Shown here one piece after another: positions 1 to 8,645 of a stretch of 64,000 bases of DNA (position 1 is its first letter; the number at the start of each line of letters is the position of its first letter). This stretch comes from Pseudonocardia sediminis. GTDB lineage: Bacteria > Actinomycetota > Actinomycetes > Mycobacteriales > Pseudonocardiaceae. The DNA lies in contig NZ_SHKL01000001.1 of the NCBI RefSeq assembly GCF_004217185.1, forward strand, positions 4,400,001 to 4,464,000, in the 5' to 3' direction. The position numbers and the translations under genes are program-made. The notes beneath the pieces were generated by a model, which was not told where the DNA came from, made no database searches, and worked only from the letters and a program-made list of their open reading frames with translations.

Positions 1-167
1 TGTTCGAGAGCCCGGAGGCCGCCGTCGGCGCCGTGGTGGAGCTGACGCCGTCGGGTCGCCTCGGCGAGGTCTCCGACATCGCCGACGCCGCGGTCTTCCT
101 GGCGTCGGACGCCGCGCGGTTCGTCAACGGGGTCGGCCTGCCGGTCGACGGCGGGATGGGCATGTGA
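1..167 (+). CDS. SDR family oxidoreductase, C-terminal fragment
   Basis: The reading frame is open from the window edge and ends at TGA 165-167. The visible 54 residues are the C-terminal part of a classical short-chain dehydrogenase/reductase: a GRLGEVSDIADAAVFLASD segment followed by the NGVGLPVDGGMGM tail that ends most enoyl- or ketoacyl-reductase-type SDRs. The Rossmann motif and catalytic Tyr/Lys lie upstream of the window. The next gene starts 13 bases later on the same strand and encodes an acyl-CoA synthetase, so this SDR probably belongs to the same catabolic transcript. The substrate cannot be told from this fragment. Confidence 0.85.
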   Translation, partial: FESPEAAVGAVVELTPSGRLGEVSDIADAAVFLASDAARFVNGVGLPVDGGMGM

Positions 168-180
168 GGGCGGTCCGGCC

Positions 181-1722
181 GTGGCGCTGACCTCCTATCT
201 GGACAAGGGTGCGTCGCTCGGGCGCGACGCACCCTGTCTGACCCTCGACGGGGCGTCGCTGTCCTACGGCGACGTCGTCGACTCCAGCCACGCGGTCGCC
301 CGGGCGCTGCGGCGCTCGGGCGTCGCGCCCGGTGACAAGGTCGGCATCCTCTCGGCGAACGACCCGACGGCGTTCTCCTGCGTGTTCGGCATCGCCCGCG
401 CCGGCGCGGTGTGGTGCCCGATCAACCCGCGCAACGGCGCGGCGGAGAACCGGGAGCTGCTGGAGCTCTTCGACTGCGCCGCGCTGATCTTCCAACCGGC
501 GTTCGACGACCTCGTCGCCGAGATCGCGCCGTCGCTGCCGGAGCTGCGCACTCTGGTGCGGCTCGGTCCCGACGGCTCCGACGCCCCGGCCGGCTCGGCG
601 GCGTTCGACGCCTGGCTCGCCGCGGCCGCGGACGACCCGCCGGCCGAGGCGGCGCCGCCGGAGGAGATCGTGGCGCTGGTCGGCACCGGCGGGACGACCG
701 GGCGCCCCAAGGGCGTCGTGCTCACCGACCGCAACCTCGAGACGATGTCGGCGATCACGCTGATGAGCTACCCGTTCGACGGGCGGCCCGTCTACCTGGC
801 GCTGGCGCCGCTGACGCACGCGGCCGGGGTGCTGTGCTTCCCGGTGATGGCGCTCGGCGGCGAGGTCGTGGTGATGGCGAAGCCGGACGTCGCGGAGTTC
901 CTGGCGCTGGCGCAGCGCCACGGCGTCACGCACACGTTCCTGCCGCCGACGCTGATCTACATGGTGCTCGGGCACGAGTCGCTCGACGCCACGGACCTGT
1001 CCGCGCTGCAGTGCTTCTGGTACGGCGCGGCGCCGATGTCGGCGACCCGGCTGCAGGAGGCGCTGGCCCGGATCGGGCCGATGGCGCAGCTGTTCGGGCA
1101 GTCCGAGGCGCCGATGATGGTCTCGACGATGTCGCCGGCCGACCACCTGCGTCCCGACGGGTCGCCCGCGGTGGAACGGCTGTCCTCGGCCGGGCGCCCG
1201 TCGCCGCTGGTCACCGTCGCGATCATGGACGGCGAGGGGAACCTGCTGCCCACCGGCGAGCGGGGTGAGATCGTCGTGCGCTCCTCGCTGGTGATGGCGG
1301 GCTACTACAAGAACCCGGGCGCCACGGCCGAGGTGTCCGCGCACGGCTGGCACCACACCGGCGACATCGGCTACCTCGACGCGGAGAACTTCCTGTTCAT
1401 CGTCGACCGCGCCAAGGACATGGTGATCACCGGTGGCTTCAACGTGTACTCCGCCGAGGTGGAGCAGGCGCTGATGGCCCACGACGCGGTGCGCGACTGC
1501 GCCGTGGTCGGGCTGCCCGACGACAAGTGGGGCGAGCGCGTCACGGCCGTCGTGCAGCTGCAGCCGGGCGCCGACGTCGACGCCGCGGAGCTGACGGCGT
1601 TCGTCAAGGAGCGCATCGGCAGCGTGAAGACGCCGAAGCAGGTCGAGTTCTGGCCCGACCTGCCCCGTTCGACGGTCGGCAAGGTCCTCAAGACCGACGT
1701 CCGGTCCCGGCTGCTCACCTGA
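181..1722 (+). CDS. Acyl-CoA synthetase (AMP-dependent, ANL superfamily)
   Basis: The 513-residue product has the full layout of an ANL-superfamily acid-CoA ligase, which adenylates a carboxylic acid and transfers it to CoA. The ATP-binding loop GTGGTTGRPKG is near residues 168-178, the hinge region HTGDIGYLD near 392-400, and the C-terminal catalytic Lys in the PRSTVGKVLK segment near 505. Length is normal for fatty- or aromatic-acid CoA ligases. The start is GTG at 181, 13 bases after the SDR stop. It probably activates the entry substrate of the catabolic region that follows; chain length or ring structure cannot be read from sequence. A perfect inverted repeat lies directly behind the stop. 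Confidence 0.92.
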   Translation: MALTSYLDKGASLGRDAPCLTLDGASLSYGDVVDSSHAVARALRRSGVAPGDKVGILSANDPTAFSCVFGIARAGAVWCPINPRNGAAENRELLELFDCAALIFQPAFDDLVAEIAPSLPELRTLVRLGPDGSDAPAGSAAFDAWLAAAADDPPAEAAPPEEIVALVGTGGTTGRPKGVVLTDRNLETMSAITLMSYPFDGRPVYLALAPLTHAAGVLCFPVMALGGEVVVMAKPDVAEFLALAQRHGVTHTFLPPTLIYMVLGHESLDATDLSALQCFWYGAAPMSATRLQEALARIGPMAQLFGQSEAPMMVSTMSPADHLRPDGSPAVERLSSAGRPSPLVTVAIMDGEGNLLPTGERGEIVVRSSLVMAGYYKNPGATAEVSAHGWHHTGDIGYLDAENFLFIVDRAKDMVITGGFNVYSAEVEQALMAHDAVRDCAVVGLPDDKWGERVTAVVQLQPGADVDAAELTAFVKERIGSVKTPKQVEFWPDLPRSTVGKVLKTDVRSRLLT

Positions 1723-1725
1723 GTC

Positions 1726-1765
1726 GTGAGCGGATATCGCTGCCCTGGCAGCGATATCCGCTCAC
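1726..1765. terminator. Perfect 19-bp inverted repeat between convergent genes
   Basis: Arms at 1726-1744 and 1747-1765 are exact reverse complements with only two bases between them. The repeat starts 3 bases after the synthetase stop and ends 40 bases before the stop of the convergent monooxygenase gene, so it is well placed to end transcription from both sides. There is no T-tract, as is usual for actinobacterial hairpin terminators. A protein-binding palindrome is the alternative. Confidence 0.75.
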
Positions 1766-1805
1766 GGGTGTCACCACCGGCGCGGGTTCGTTCCGCCGGA
1801 GAGGC

Positions 1806-3611
1806 TCACGCCCGGTGGTGCGACTCCTGCAACGCGTAGACCGGGGTGTCGATGCCCTCCTGGCGTGCCTTGAGCTGCAGCGCCAGGTAGAGCGAGTAGT
1901 GCCGCGACTGGTGCAGGTTGCCGCCGTGGAACCACAGGTTCTGCTGCTGCGTGGGCTTCCACATGTTGCGCTGCTCGCCCTCCCACGGACCGGGGTCCTT
2001 GGTCGTGTCCGAGCCCAGGCCCCACACCTTGCCGACCTTGTCCGCGACCTCCTGGCCGACGATGTCGGCGGCGAGGCCGTTCATCGACCGGTAGCCGGTG
2101 GCGTAGACGACGAGGTCGGCCTCGAGACGGGTGCCGTCGGACAGCACGACCTCCTTCTCGGCGAGCTCCTGCACCTGGCCGCGCACCAGCTTCACGCTGC
2201 CGTCCGCGATCAGCTCACCGGCGCCGACGTCGATGTAGTAGCCCGAGCCGCGGCGCAGGTACTTCATGAACAGGCCGGAGTCGTCGTCGCCGAAGTCCAG
2301 GTCGAACCCGGCCTTCTCCAGCCGGTCGTAGTAGTCGGCGTCGACCTCGCGGACGGTGTCGTAGGTCGGCTTCTGGAACTGGTTCATGATCTTGTACGGG
2401 AGCGACGCGAAGATCAGGTCCGCGGTGCGGGTGTCGACGCCGTTGGCCACCGCCTCCTCGGAGTACAGCGGCTTGAGACCGTGCTCCATCAGCATCTCGG
2501 AGCGGATCACGTGGGTCGAGGACCGCTGCACCATGGTGACGTCGGCGCCGGCCTCCCAGAGCGAGCCGCAGATGTCGAACGCCGAGTTGTTCGACCCGAT
2601 GACCACGACCTTCTTGCCCACGTAGGCGTCCGGTCCGGGGTGCTCGGAGGAGTGCTGCTGCTCCCCCTGGAACGTCTCCGCGCCCGGGAACGACGGCACG
2701 TTCGGCTTGCCGGACACGCCGAGCGCGATCACCAGGTGGGTCGGCTCGAGCGTGACCTCGCTGCCGGCACGGTCGACGACGACCTTCCACTTCCCGGCGG
2801 CCTCGTCGAACGTGGCGGACTTCGCCGTCGTCGAGCCCCAGTAGTTGAGCTCCATGACCTTCGTGTACATCTCGAGCCAGTCGCCGATCTTGTCCTTCGG
2901 CGCGAAGACCGGCCAGTTCTCCGGGAACTTGATGTAGGGCAGGTGGTCGTACCAGACCGGGTCGTGCAGGGCGAGGCTCTTGTAGCGCCGCCGCCACGAG
3001 TCCCCGGCCTTCTCGTTGCGCTCGACGATGATCGTCGGGACACCGAGCTGGCGCAGCCGCGCACCGAGCGCGATGCCGCCCTGCCCGCCGCCGATGACGA
3101 CGACCTCGGGCTGGCGCGTGTAGCCCAGCTCCTTCGCCTCGGCCTCGCGGCTCTCCTGCCAGGTCACCCGGTCCGGGTTGGCCCCGTGCTCGGCGCCCTT
3201 GGGACGGCGGTCGCCGGAGGGCTCCTCGTGTCCCTTGAGCTCGTCGAGGGTGGTCAGCAGCGTCCACGCCCGTCCGTCGACGACACGCACGTGCCCGGTC
3301 CCGCGGCCGGTGGCGGTCTCGAACGACAGCCAGGCCTCGGTGACGCCGTCGGCCGTCGCGGGCTCGGCGGTGATCTCCCAGTTCGACGGGGCGGTCCGCT
3401 CCAGCGTCGCGTTCAGCAGGTCCGCGATCTGCTCGCGGCCCTCGACGGTCTTGATGTTCCAGGTGAACGAGACGAGGTCGCGCCAGTAGCTGTCCTCGGC
3501 GAACAGCGCGACGACGCGGTCGACGTCGCGGGCGGACAGGGCGTCGGCGAACGCGGAGACCCAGGTCTCCGCGGTGGTCCTGGCCTCGGACCGTTGCAGC
3601 GTCTGGCTCAC
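1806..3611 (-). CDS. Flavin-containing monooxygenase with N-terminal SnoaL/NTF2 domain
   Basis: The 601-residue product joins two folds. Residues about 10-125 look like a SnoaL/NTF2-type cone domain (FADALSARDVDRVVALFAED). Residues about 168-600 are a class B flavin monooxygenase: FAD motif GGGQGG at 174-179, an FMO-like fingerprint FQGEQQHSSEH at 314-324, and the NADPH motif VIGSNNSAFD at 338-346. Such enzymes hydroxylate or Baeyer-Villiger-oxidise soft nucleophiles and ketones. The start is GTG 3611 with a strong GGAGGT ribosome site 6 bases upstream. The gene converges on the acyl-CoA synthetase, consistent with ketone or terpenoid breakdown, but the substrate is inferred only from context. 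Confidence 0.88.
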   Translation of the reverse strand: MSQTLQRSEARTTAETWVSAFADALSARDVDRVVALFAEDSYWRDLVSFTWNIKTVEGREQIADLLNATLERTAPSNWEITAEPATADGVTEAWLSFETATGRGTGHVRVVDGRAWTLLTTLDELKGHEEPSGDRRPKGAEHGANPDRVTWQESREAEAKELGYTRQPEVVVIGGGQGGIALGARLRQLGVPTIIVERNEKAGDSWRRRYKSLALHDPVWYDHLPYIKFPENWPVFAPKDKIGDWLEMYTKVMELNYWGSTTAKSATFDEAAGKWKVVVDRAGSEVTLEPTHLVIALGVSGKPNVPSFPGAETFQGEQQHSSEHPGPDAYVGKKVVVIGSNNSAFDICGSLWEAGADVTMVQRSSTHVIRSEMLMEHGLKPLYSEEAVANGVDTRTADLIFASLPYKIMNQFQKPTYDTVREVDADYYDRLEKAGFDLDFGDDDSGLFMKYLRRGSGYYIDVGAGELIADGSVKLVRGQVQELAEKEVVLSDGTRLEADLVVYATGYRSMNGLAADIVGQEVADKVGKVWGLGSDTTKDPGPWEGEQRNMWKPTQQQNLWFHGGNLHQSRHYSLYLALQLKARQEGIDTPVYALQESHHRA

Positions 3612-3691
3612 GGACTTACCTCCTGCGGTGAGCGGATCGAGACGACCACGACGGGCTCACCACCCTGAGTGCCGCGGTCATCGGGGCGTGC

Positions 3692-3710
3692 ATCGTGGAG
3701 TAGACACGAT
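3692..3710. promoter_or_regulatory. Possible operator upstream of the FMO gene
   Basis: ATCGTG (3692-3697) and CACGAT (3705-3710) form an inverted repeat with a 7-base spacer, about 80 bases upstream of the FMO start. A second short palindrome, GGTTGCAACC, lies at 3741-3750. Both sit in the 170-base gap between two minus-strand genes. No regulator can be assigned. Confidence 0.3.
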
Positions 3711-3781
3711 CAGAGTGGCCCGGCACACACGTTGGAGCAAGGTTGCAACCCGACGTCGTGGTCCGCACCGCCGGTGCCCCC

Positions 3782-4723
3782 TCAGAAGGTCAGGACGGCC
3801 CGTCCACGCTGCCCACCGGCCTCCAGCGCGCGGTGCGCGTCCGGCGCGCGCTCGGCCGGGTAGGTGCCGGCGACCCGCAGCGTCACCGCGCCGGAGGAGG
3901 CGAGAGCGCGCAGCTCGTCGAGCTTGTCGCGGTGCTCGGCGATGGTGCGCACCCACACCGGGTGCCAGGTGATGCCGCGTTCGGCCGTCTCGTCACCGGA
4001 GGGTCCGCGGTAGCCCCGCACGGTCGCGATCCGGCCGCCGTCGCGCACCGCGGGCAGCAGCGCGTCGCCCTGCACGGAGCCGTCGGCGAGCCCGTCGACG
4101 CCGTCCGGGACGACCTCACGGACGGCCGCGGGGAACCCGTCGCCGCGGGCCAGGACGACGTCGGCACCCAGTCCCCGGACCAGGTCACGGTCGGCGTCGG
4201 AGGCGTCGGCGACGACACGGATCCCGGCCGCGACCGCGAGCTGCACGACGTACCCGCCGAACGCCCCGGCCGCCCCGGTGACGGCGAGCGTCCCGCCGGC
4301 GGGGACGGCCAGCTCGTCCAGGGCGAGACGGGCGGTGAGACCGTTCATCGGCAGCGTCGCCGCGGCGACCGCGTCGGCACCGTCGGGCAGGGCGACCGCA
4401 GAGCCCTTCGGGACGACGACGTACTCGGCGTAGGCGCCGTGCGTCCCGGCCGGCACCACGATCGCCATCGCGGGGTCACCGACACCGAGCAGATCCCCGC
4501 CACCCTCCCCCACCTCGTCGACGACACCGGCGATGTCCATCCCCGGCACCCACGGCGGGTCGACGTCCTGGCGTCGCGTCGAACGCTGCAGCGTGTCGGT
4601 CGGGTTCACCGCCGCGGCCTGCACCCGTATCCGCAGCTCACCGGGCCCGGCGTGGGGCTCCGGGAGGTCGAGGACCTCCAGGGCGTCGGGACCTCCGAGG
4701 ACACGCACACCGATCGCTCGCAT
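3782..4723 (-). CDS. NAD(P)H:quinone reductase-like medium-chain oxidoreductase (zinc-free)
   Basis: The 313-residue product is a medium-chain dehydrogenase/reductase of the quinone oxidoreductase type. The N-terminal GroES-like half carries AAAVNPTDTLQR and the GMDIAGVVDEVG signature (61-72); the Rossmann half carries TGAAGAFGG at 149-157. The structural and catalytic zinc-binding Cys/His sets of alcohol dehydrogenases are not evident, as expected for quinone or enone reductases. The frame is open to 4879, but ATG 4723 starts the conserved MRAIGVRVLGGP N-terminus. It probably uses NADPH on a quinone or enone; the physiological substrate is unknown. It diverges from the RmlC-like gene. Confidence 0.87.
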   Translation of the reverse strand: MRAIGVRVLGGPDALEVLDLPEPHAGPGELRIRVQAAAVNPTDTLQRSTRRQDVDPPWVPGMDIAGVVDEVGEGGGDLLGVGDPAMAIVVPAGTHGAYAEYVVVPKGSAVALPDGADAVAAATLPMNGLTARLALDELAVPAGGTLAVTGAAGAFGGYVVQLAVAAGIRVVADASDADRDLVRGLGADVVLARGDGFPAAVREVVPDGVDGLADGSVQGDALLPAVRDGGRIATVRGYRGPSGDETAERGITWHPVWVRTIAEHRDKLDELRALASSGAVTLRVAGTYPAERAPDAHRALEAGGQRGRAVLTF

Positions 4724-4908
4724 GCCGACCGACCCTAATCGGGCGCCGCCGCGGTCGCCGGGCCGTGACCGGTGACTCACCGGCGGGGCCCGGACGAGCG
4801 GATACCATCGGCGGTCGCCGGTGCTGAGCGGAGCTCCCTGGGCAGTGTCGCTCGTGCCGCGGACGGCCGGGTCGACCACACGCCATGCCCCCAGCCGATT
4901 GGTGCTCC

Positions 4909-5484
4909 ATGCAGATCCACACGACCCCGCTCCCCGGGTCGGCCCTGATCGATCTCAAGCTCCTGACCGACGACCGCGGGTTCTTCGCCCGGTCGTTCTG
5001 CGAGCAGGAGTTCACCGAGGCCGGTCTGGACCCGGCGATCGCGCAGTGCAACATGTCGTTCAACCACGTCGCCGGGACGTTGCGCGGGTTCCACTACCAG
5101 CTCGAGCCGAACGCCGAGGTCAAGGTCATCCGCTGTCTGCGCGGCGCGATCTACGACGTGATCGTGGACCTGCGCCCGGACTCGCCGACCTACCTGCAGC
5201 ACTTCGGCGCGGAGCTGACCCAGGACAACCGCCGGGCGATGTACGTGCCGCGCAACTTCGCCCACGCCTACCTGACGCTGACCGACGACGCGGAGACGAT
5301 GTACCAGGTCTCCACCCCCTACACCCCCGGCGCCGAGCGCGGCCTGCGCCACGACGACCCCGCCCTGGGCATCGAGTGGCCGGTCGCGGTCACCACGATC
5401 TCGGACAAGGACGCCTCGTGGCCGCTGCTCGCCGACAACCCCGACTTCACCGTGCCCGCCCCGGCCGCGACGGGTGGTCGCTGA
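4909..5484 (+). CDS. RmlC-like dTDP-sugar 3,5-epimerase family protein
   Basis: The 191-residue cupin matches the RmlC family of nucleotide-sugar epimerases: DDRGFFARSF near 21-30, RGFHYQ at 59-64 with the catalytic His at 62, Lys72, PRNFAHAYLTL at 114-124, and a Tyr at 132 where RmlC has its catalytic Tyr. ATG 4909 gives the usual N-terminus; an in-frame GTG/ATG upstream at 4885 would add 8 residues. The next gene starts one base after the stop. No dTDP-glucose enzymes are adjacent, so the partner oxidoreductase probably acts with it on an atypical activated sugar. Confidence 0.85.
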   Translation: MQIHTTPLPGSALIDLKLLTDDRGFFARSFCEQEFTEAGLDPAIAQCNMSFNHVAGTLRGFHYQLEPNAEVKVIRCLRGAIYDVIVDLRPDSPTYLQHFGAELTQDNRRAMYVPRNFAHAYLTLTDDAETMYQVSTPYTPGAERGLRHDDPALGIEWPVAVTTISDKDASWPLLADNPDFTVPAPAATGGR

Positions 5485-5485
5485 C

Positions 5486-6769
5486 ATGTTGATCGTCGAC
5501 AACGCCCTCAAGGCCCGCGCGCAGCGCGGGGAGCCGATCCGGGTCGGCATGATCGGCGCCGGGTTCATGGGACGCGGGCTGGCCAACCAGATCGTCAACT
5601 CGGTGCCGGGCATGGACCTGGTCGCGATCGCCAACCGCACCGTCTCCCACGCCCGCCGCGCCTACACCGAGGCCGGTCTCGCACCGCGCGAGGTCGACTC
5701 GGCCACCGCGCTGGACACCGCGATCGCCGCCGGTGAGCCGGCCGTGCTCGGGGATGCGTTCGAGCTGCTCAAGGCCACCCATCTGGACTGTGTCGTCGAC
5801 GTGACCGGCGCGGTGGAGTTCGGCGCGCACGTCACCCTGGCCGCGATCGAACGCGGGCTGCCGGTGGTGACGATGAACGCCGAGCTCGACGGCACCGTCG
5901 GCCCGCTGCTGGCCCACCGCGCCCGCGCCGCCGGCGTCGTGCTCACCGGCGCCGACGGCGACCAGCCCGGCGTGCAGGCCAACCTGCTGCGGTTCGTGCA
6001 GGGCATCGGCCTCACCCCGCTGGTCGCGGGCAACATCAAGGGCCTGCAGGACGAGTACCGCACCCCGACCACCCAGGCGGCGTTCGCGGAGAAGTGGGGC
6101 CAGGACCCCTACATGGTCACCAGCTTCGCCGACGGCACGAAGGTGTCGTTCGAGCAGGCGATCGTGGCCAACGCGTTCGGGCTCACCGTCGGTGAGCGCG
6201 GCATGTACGGGCGCGACCACCACGGCCACGTCGACGAGCTCACCGGCGTCTACGACGTCGAGGAGCTACGGGCACTCGGCGGGGTCGTCGACTACGTCGT
6301 CGGCGCCAAGCCCGGCCCCGGCGTCTACGTGCTCGGCACCCACGACAACCCGAAGCAACGCCACTACCTCAACCTCTACAAGCTCGGTGAGGGCCCGCTC
6401 TACAGCTTCTACACCCCCTACCACCTGTGCCACTTCGAGGTCCCGAACACCATCGCCCGCGCCGTGGACTTCGCCGACGCCGCACTCACCCCGCCCGCCG
6501 GTCAGCGGGTCGACGTCGTGGCCACCGCCAAGCACGACATCACCGCCGGGCATACCCTCGACGGCCTCGGCGGCTACGACACCTACGGCGTCGCCGAATC
6601 CAGCCCGGTCACCCGCGACGAACGCCTGCTCCCGATGGGCGTCGCCGAGGGCTGCGTCGTCAACCACGACGTCGCCAAGGACCAGGTCCTCACCTACGGC
6701 GACGTCACCCTGCCCCCGGGCCGGCTGATCGACCAGCTCCGCGACGAGCAGGAGAAGCTCTTCCGCTGA
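5486..6769 (+). CDS. SAF-domain NAD(P)-dependent oxidoreductase (homoserine dehydrogenase-like)
   Basis: The 427-residue product has an N-terminal Rossmann motif GMIGAGFMGRG at 21-31 and a C-terminal SAF segment (about 345-420; AKHDITAGHTLDGLGGYDTYG). This layout matches the COG4091-type predicted homoserine-dehydrogenase-like proteins, often found near sugar or polyol metabolism genes. ATG 5486 is one base after the RmlC-like stop, so the two are almost certainly co-translated; GTG 5474 is an alternative overlapping start. A joint role in making or modifying an unusual sugar is inferred from pairing; the reaction is not known. Confidence 0.83.
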   Translation: MLIVDNALKARAQRGEPIRVGMIGAGFMGRGLANQIVNSVPGMDLVAIANRTVSHARRAYTEAGLAPREVDSATALDTAIAAGEPAVLGDAFELLKATHLDCVVDVTGAVEFGAHVTLAAIERGLPVVTMNAELDGTVGPLLAHRARAAGVVLTGADGDQPGVQANLLRFVQGIGLTPLVAGNIKGLQDEYRTPTTQAAFAEKWGQDPYMVTSFADGTKVSFEQAIVANAFGLTVGERGMYGRDHHGHVDELTGVYDVEELRALGGVVDYVVGAKPGPGVYVLGTHDNPKQRHYLNLYKLGEGPLYSFYTPYHLCHFEVPNTIARAVDFADAALTPPAGQRVDVVATAKHDITAGHTLDGLGGYDTYGVAESSPVTRDERLLPMGVAEGCVVNHDVAKDQVLTYGDVTLPPGRLIDQLRDEQEKLFR

Positions 6770-6779
6770 CCTGCTCCGC

Positions 6780-6807
6780 TGGGACCGGCGGCACCGCGCC
6801 GGTCCCA
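6780..6807. terminator. GC-rich hairpin between convergent genes
   Basis: Arms at 6780-6790 and 6797-6807 form an 11-bp perfect stem (GGGACCGGCG core) with a 6-base loop. It sits 11 bases after the SAF oxidoreductase stop and 6 bases before the stop of the convergent SDR, so it can serve both genes. Confidence 0.65.
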
Positions 6808-6812
6808 CCGGG

Positions 6813-7550
6813 TCAGCCGGCCATCGTCAGCCCGCCGCTGACGCTGAGGACCTGGCCGGTGACGTAGGACGCGGCGTCGGAGGCGAAGAACCGGACGGCG
6901 GCGGCGACGTCCTCGGGCTGCGCGAGGCGCCGGAACGGGATGGCCCGGATCAGCGACTGCTGCAGCTTCTCGTCGACCTGCGTGGTGAACAGCGGCGTGT
7001 CGGTCGGGCCAGGGCACACGACGTTGACGTTGATCTGGTTGCGGGCCATCTCGCGGGCCAGCGACTTCGAGAACGCGATGACGCCGCCCTTGGCTCCGGC
7101 GTAGATCGTCTCGCCGGAGCTGCCGACCCGGCCGGCGTCGCTGGCGATGTTGACGATCTTCCCGCCGTCGCCGGCCTCGACCATCGCGGGCAGGAACGCC
7201 CGGCACACGTGCACCTGGCCGAGGTAGTTGATCGCGACGACCTTGTCCGCGAACTCGGGGGTGGAGTTCAGGAACGCGTCGGTGCGGTCCCAGCCGGCGC
7301 AGTTGACCAGCACCGACACCGGGCCGACCTTCTCGGCGACCTCGGCGGCGAGGTGCGCGACCGAGTCCGGGTCGGCCACGTCGACCTCGTGCGCGGAGAT
7401 CCGGTCCGGGTTCTGCGCGACGGTCGCGGCGGCGCCCTCGGCGGAGAGGTCGGCGGCCACCACCCGGTCGCCGTCCGCGGCCAGCGCGAGCGCGATGGCC
7501 CGCCCGATCCCGGATCCGGCCCCGGTCACCACGGCGATGCGGTCGCTCAT
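6813..7550 (-). CDS. SDR family NAD(P)-dependent oxidoreductase
   Basis: The 245-residue classical SDR has TGAGSGIG at 9-16, NCAG at 83-86, and catalytic residues Ser137, Tyr150 and Lys154 (TIYAGAKGG). The tail VTGQVLSVSGGLTMAG is typical of 3-hydroxyacyl-CoA or ketoacyl reductases. ATG 7550 is chosen over a long upstream extension because it starts the conserved MSDRIAVVTG and follows AAGGAG by 7 bases. It overlaps the stop of the upstream F420 oxidoreductase as ATGA, so the two are translationally coupled. Role: oxidation or reduction of a hydroxyacyl or cyclic alcohol intermediate, inferred. Confidence 0.92.
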   Translation of the reverse strand: MSDRIAVVTGAGSGIGRAIALALAADGDRVVAADLSAEGAAATVAQNPDRISAHEVDVADPDSVAHLAAEVAEKVGPVSVLVNCAGWDRTDAFLNSTPEFADKVVAINYLGQVHVCRAFLPAMVEAGDGGKIVNIASDAGRVGSSGETIYAGAKGGVIAFSKSLAREMARNQINVNVVCPGPTDTPLFTTQVDEKLQQSLIRAIPFRRLAQPEDVAAAVRFFASDAASYVTGQVLSVSGGLTMAG

Positions 7551-8521
7551 CTGACGTTCTCCTTCTGGTTGCCACCGGCCGCGGGACGTTCGCGCGGACG
7601 GACCTTCTCGTGGACCCCGGCCAGGCGCCGGTACTGCTCCAGCGGGTCGGCGGCGGCCGGGACGAGGACGAACCCCTCGACGCCGGACGCGGCCAGCGCG
7701 TCGAGTCCCTCGGCGACCTGCTCCTCGCCGCCGACGAGGGCCCACCGCTCCAGCGCCTCGTAGGGCAGGCCGTACTGGCCGCGGACGAACGCGGCGGCCT
7801 CGTCGCGCGCCGCTCCGGCATCGCCTCCGGGCTCGGTGACGTGCACGAACACCATCATCAGCATCGTCGGCACCGGGCGACCGTGCTCCGCGGCGAGCTC
7901 GCCGAGGCGTTCGCGGACGCGGGCCGCGCGGTCGGCCGACATCCAGACGCCCATCCAGCCGTCGCCCACCCGGGCGGCGCGGCGCAGGGCGGCGTCGGAC
8001 CGCCCGCCGACCACGAGCGGCGGCGGGGTCGCCGGGACCGGTTCGAGCACCGGCGAGCGGGTCGGGAGCAGCGGGCCGGGGTGGTCGACGGAGTCACCGC
8101 GCAGCAGCGGGAGCAGGATCTCCAGCGACTCGTCGAGGCGCCTGCCGCGACCGGCGACCGGTACCCCGGCGGCCTCCCACTCCTGCGGGTTCTCCCCGCC
8201 GACCCCGACACCGACGCAGAGCCGACCGGGGGCGAGCGCGTCGACGGTGGCCAGCTGCTTGGCCGTCCAGACCGGGTGCCGCATCGGCAGCAGCAGCACG
8301 CCGGTGCCGAGCAGCAGTCTCGTCGTCGCTCCCGCCGCGCCGGACAGTGCACCGATCGCGTCAAGCACCGGCGGGTGGAAGCTCAGGTGGTCGCCGACCC
8401 AGCCGGAGTCGAAGCCCAGCTCCTCGGCCAGCGCCGCGCCGGCGAGCAGGGGCGGCGGCCCGTTCCGGAACGGGTCGAAGCTCGGCAGCATCACGCCGAA
8501 CCCCGCGTCCGACACCTGCAT
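7547..8521 (-). CDS. LLM-class F420-dependent oxidoreductase
   Basis: The 324-residue product is a luciferase-like (beta/alpha)8 enzyme with the usual LLM segments: FDSGWVGDHLSF, the DALAPGRLCVGVGVG region and the VGGRSDAALRRAARVGDGWM region. Actinobacterial members commonly use coenzyme F420 rather than FMN to reduce or oxidise C=C, imine or alcohol substrates. ATG 8521 starts the conserved MQVSDAGFGVMLP. It is cotranslated with the downstream SDR through a 4-base overlap and is divergent from a TetR gene, which is its likely local regulator. Substrate unknown. Confidence 0.88.
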   Translation of the reverse strand: MQVSDAGFGVMLPSFDPFRNGPPPLLAGAALAEELGFDSGWVGDHLSFHPPVLDAIGALSGAAGATTRLLLGTGVLLLPMRHPVWTAKQLATVDALAPGRLCVGVGVGGENPQEWEAAGVPVAGRGRRLDESLEILLPLLRGDSVDHPGPLLPTRSPVLEPVPATPPPLVVGGRSDAALRRAARVGDGWMGVWMSADRAARVRERLGELAAEHGRPVPTMLMMVFVHVTEPGGDAGAARDEAAAFVRGQYGLPYEALERWALVGGEEQVAEGLDALAASGVEGFVLVPAAADPLEQYRRLAGVHEKVRPRERPAAGGNQKENVR

Positions 8522-8645
8522 CGCGCCACTCCCCCAGACCGGTCGGGCGGCCGGCACCGTTGACGGCCGGCCCGGAATGAACGTAGCTTCAGTGTCAAGA
8601 GAACGACGGTTCATCCGGATCGGGCGAGGGTCCTCGGGAGGTGCG

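Noticed and set aside
8601..8612. GAAC-GACG-GTTC upstream of the first TetR gene as a LexA box
   Set aside because: It has the core spacing but A/A flanks instead of the TCG/CGA seen in the two better boxes, and the downstream gene is a catabolic regulator. Left as possible coincidence or a TetR site.
8577..8645. ATG 8577 as start of the first TetR gene
   Set aside because: It lacks a ribosome site and lies within the likely promoter; GTG 8646 has GGGAGG just upstream.
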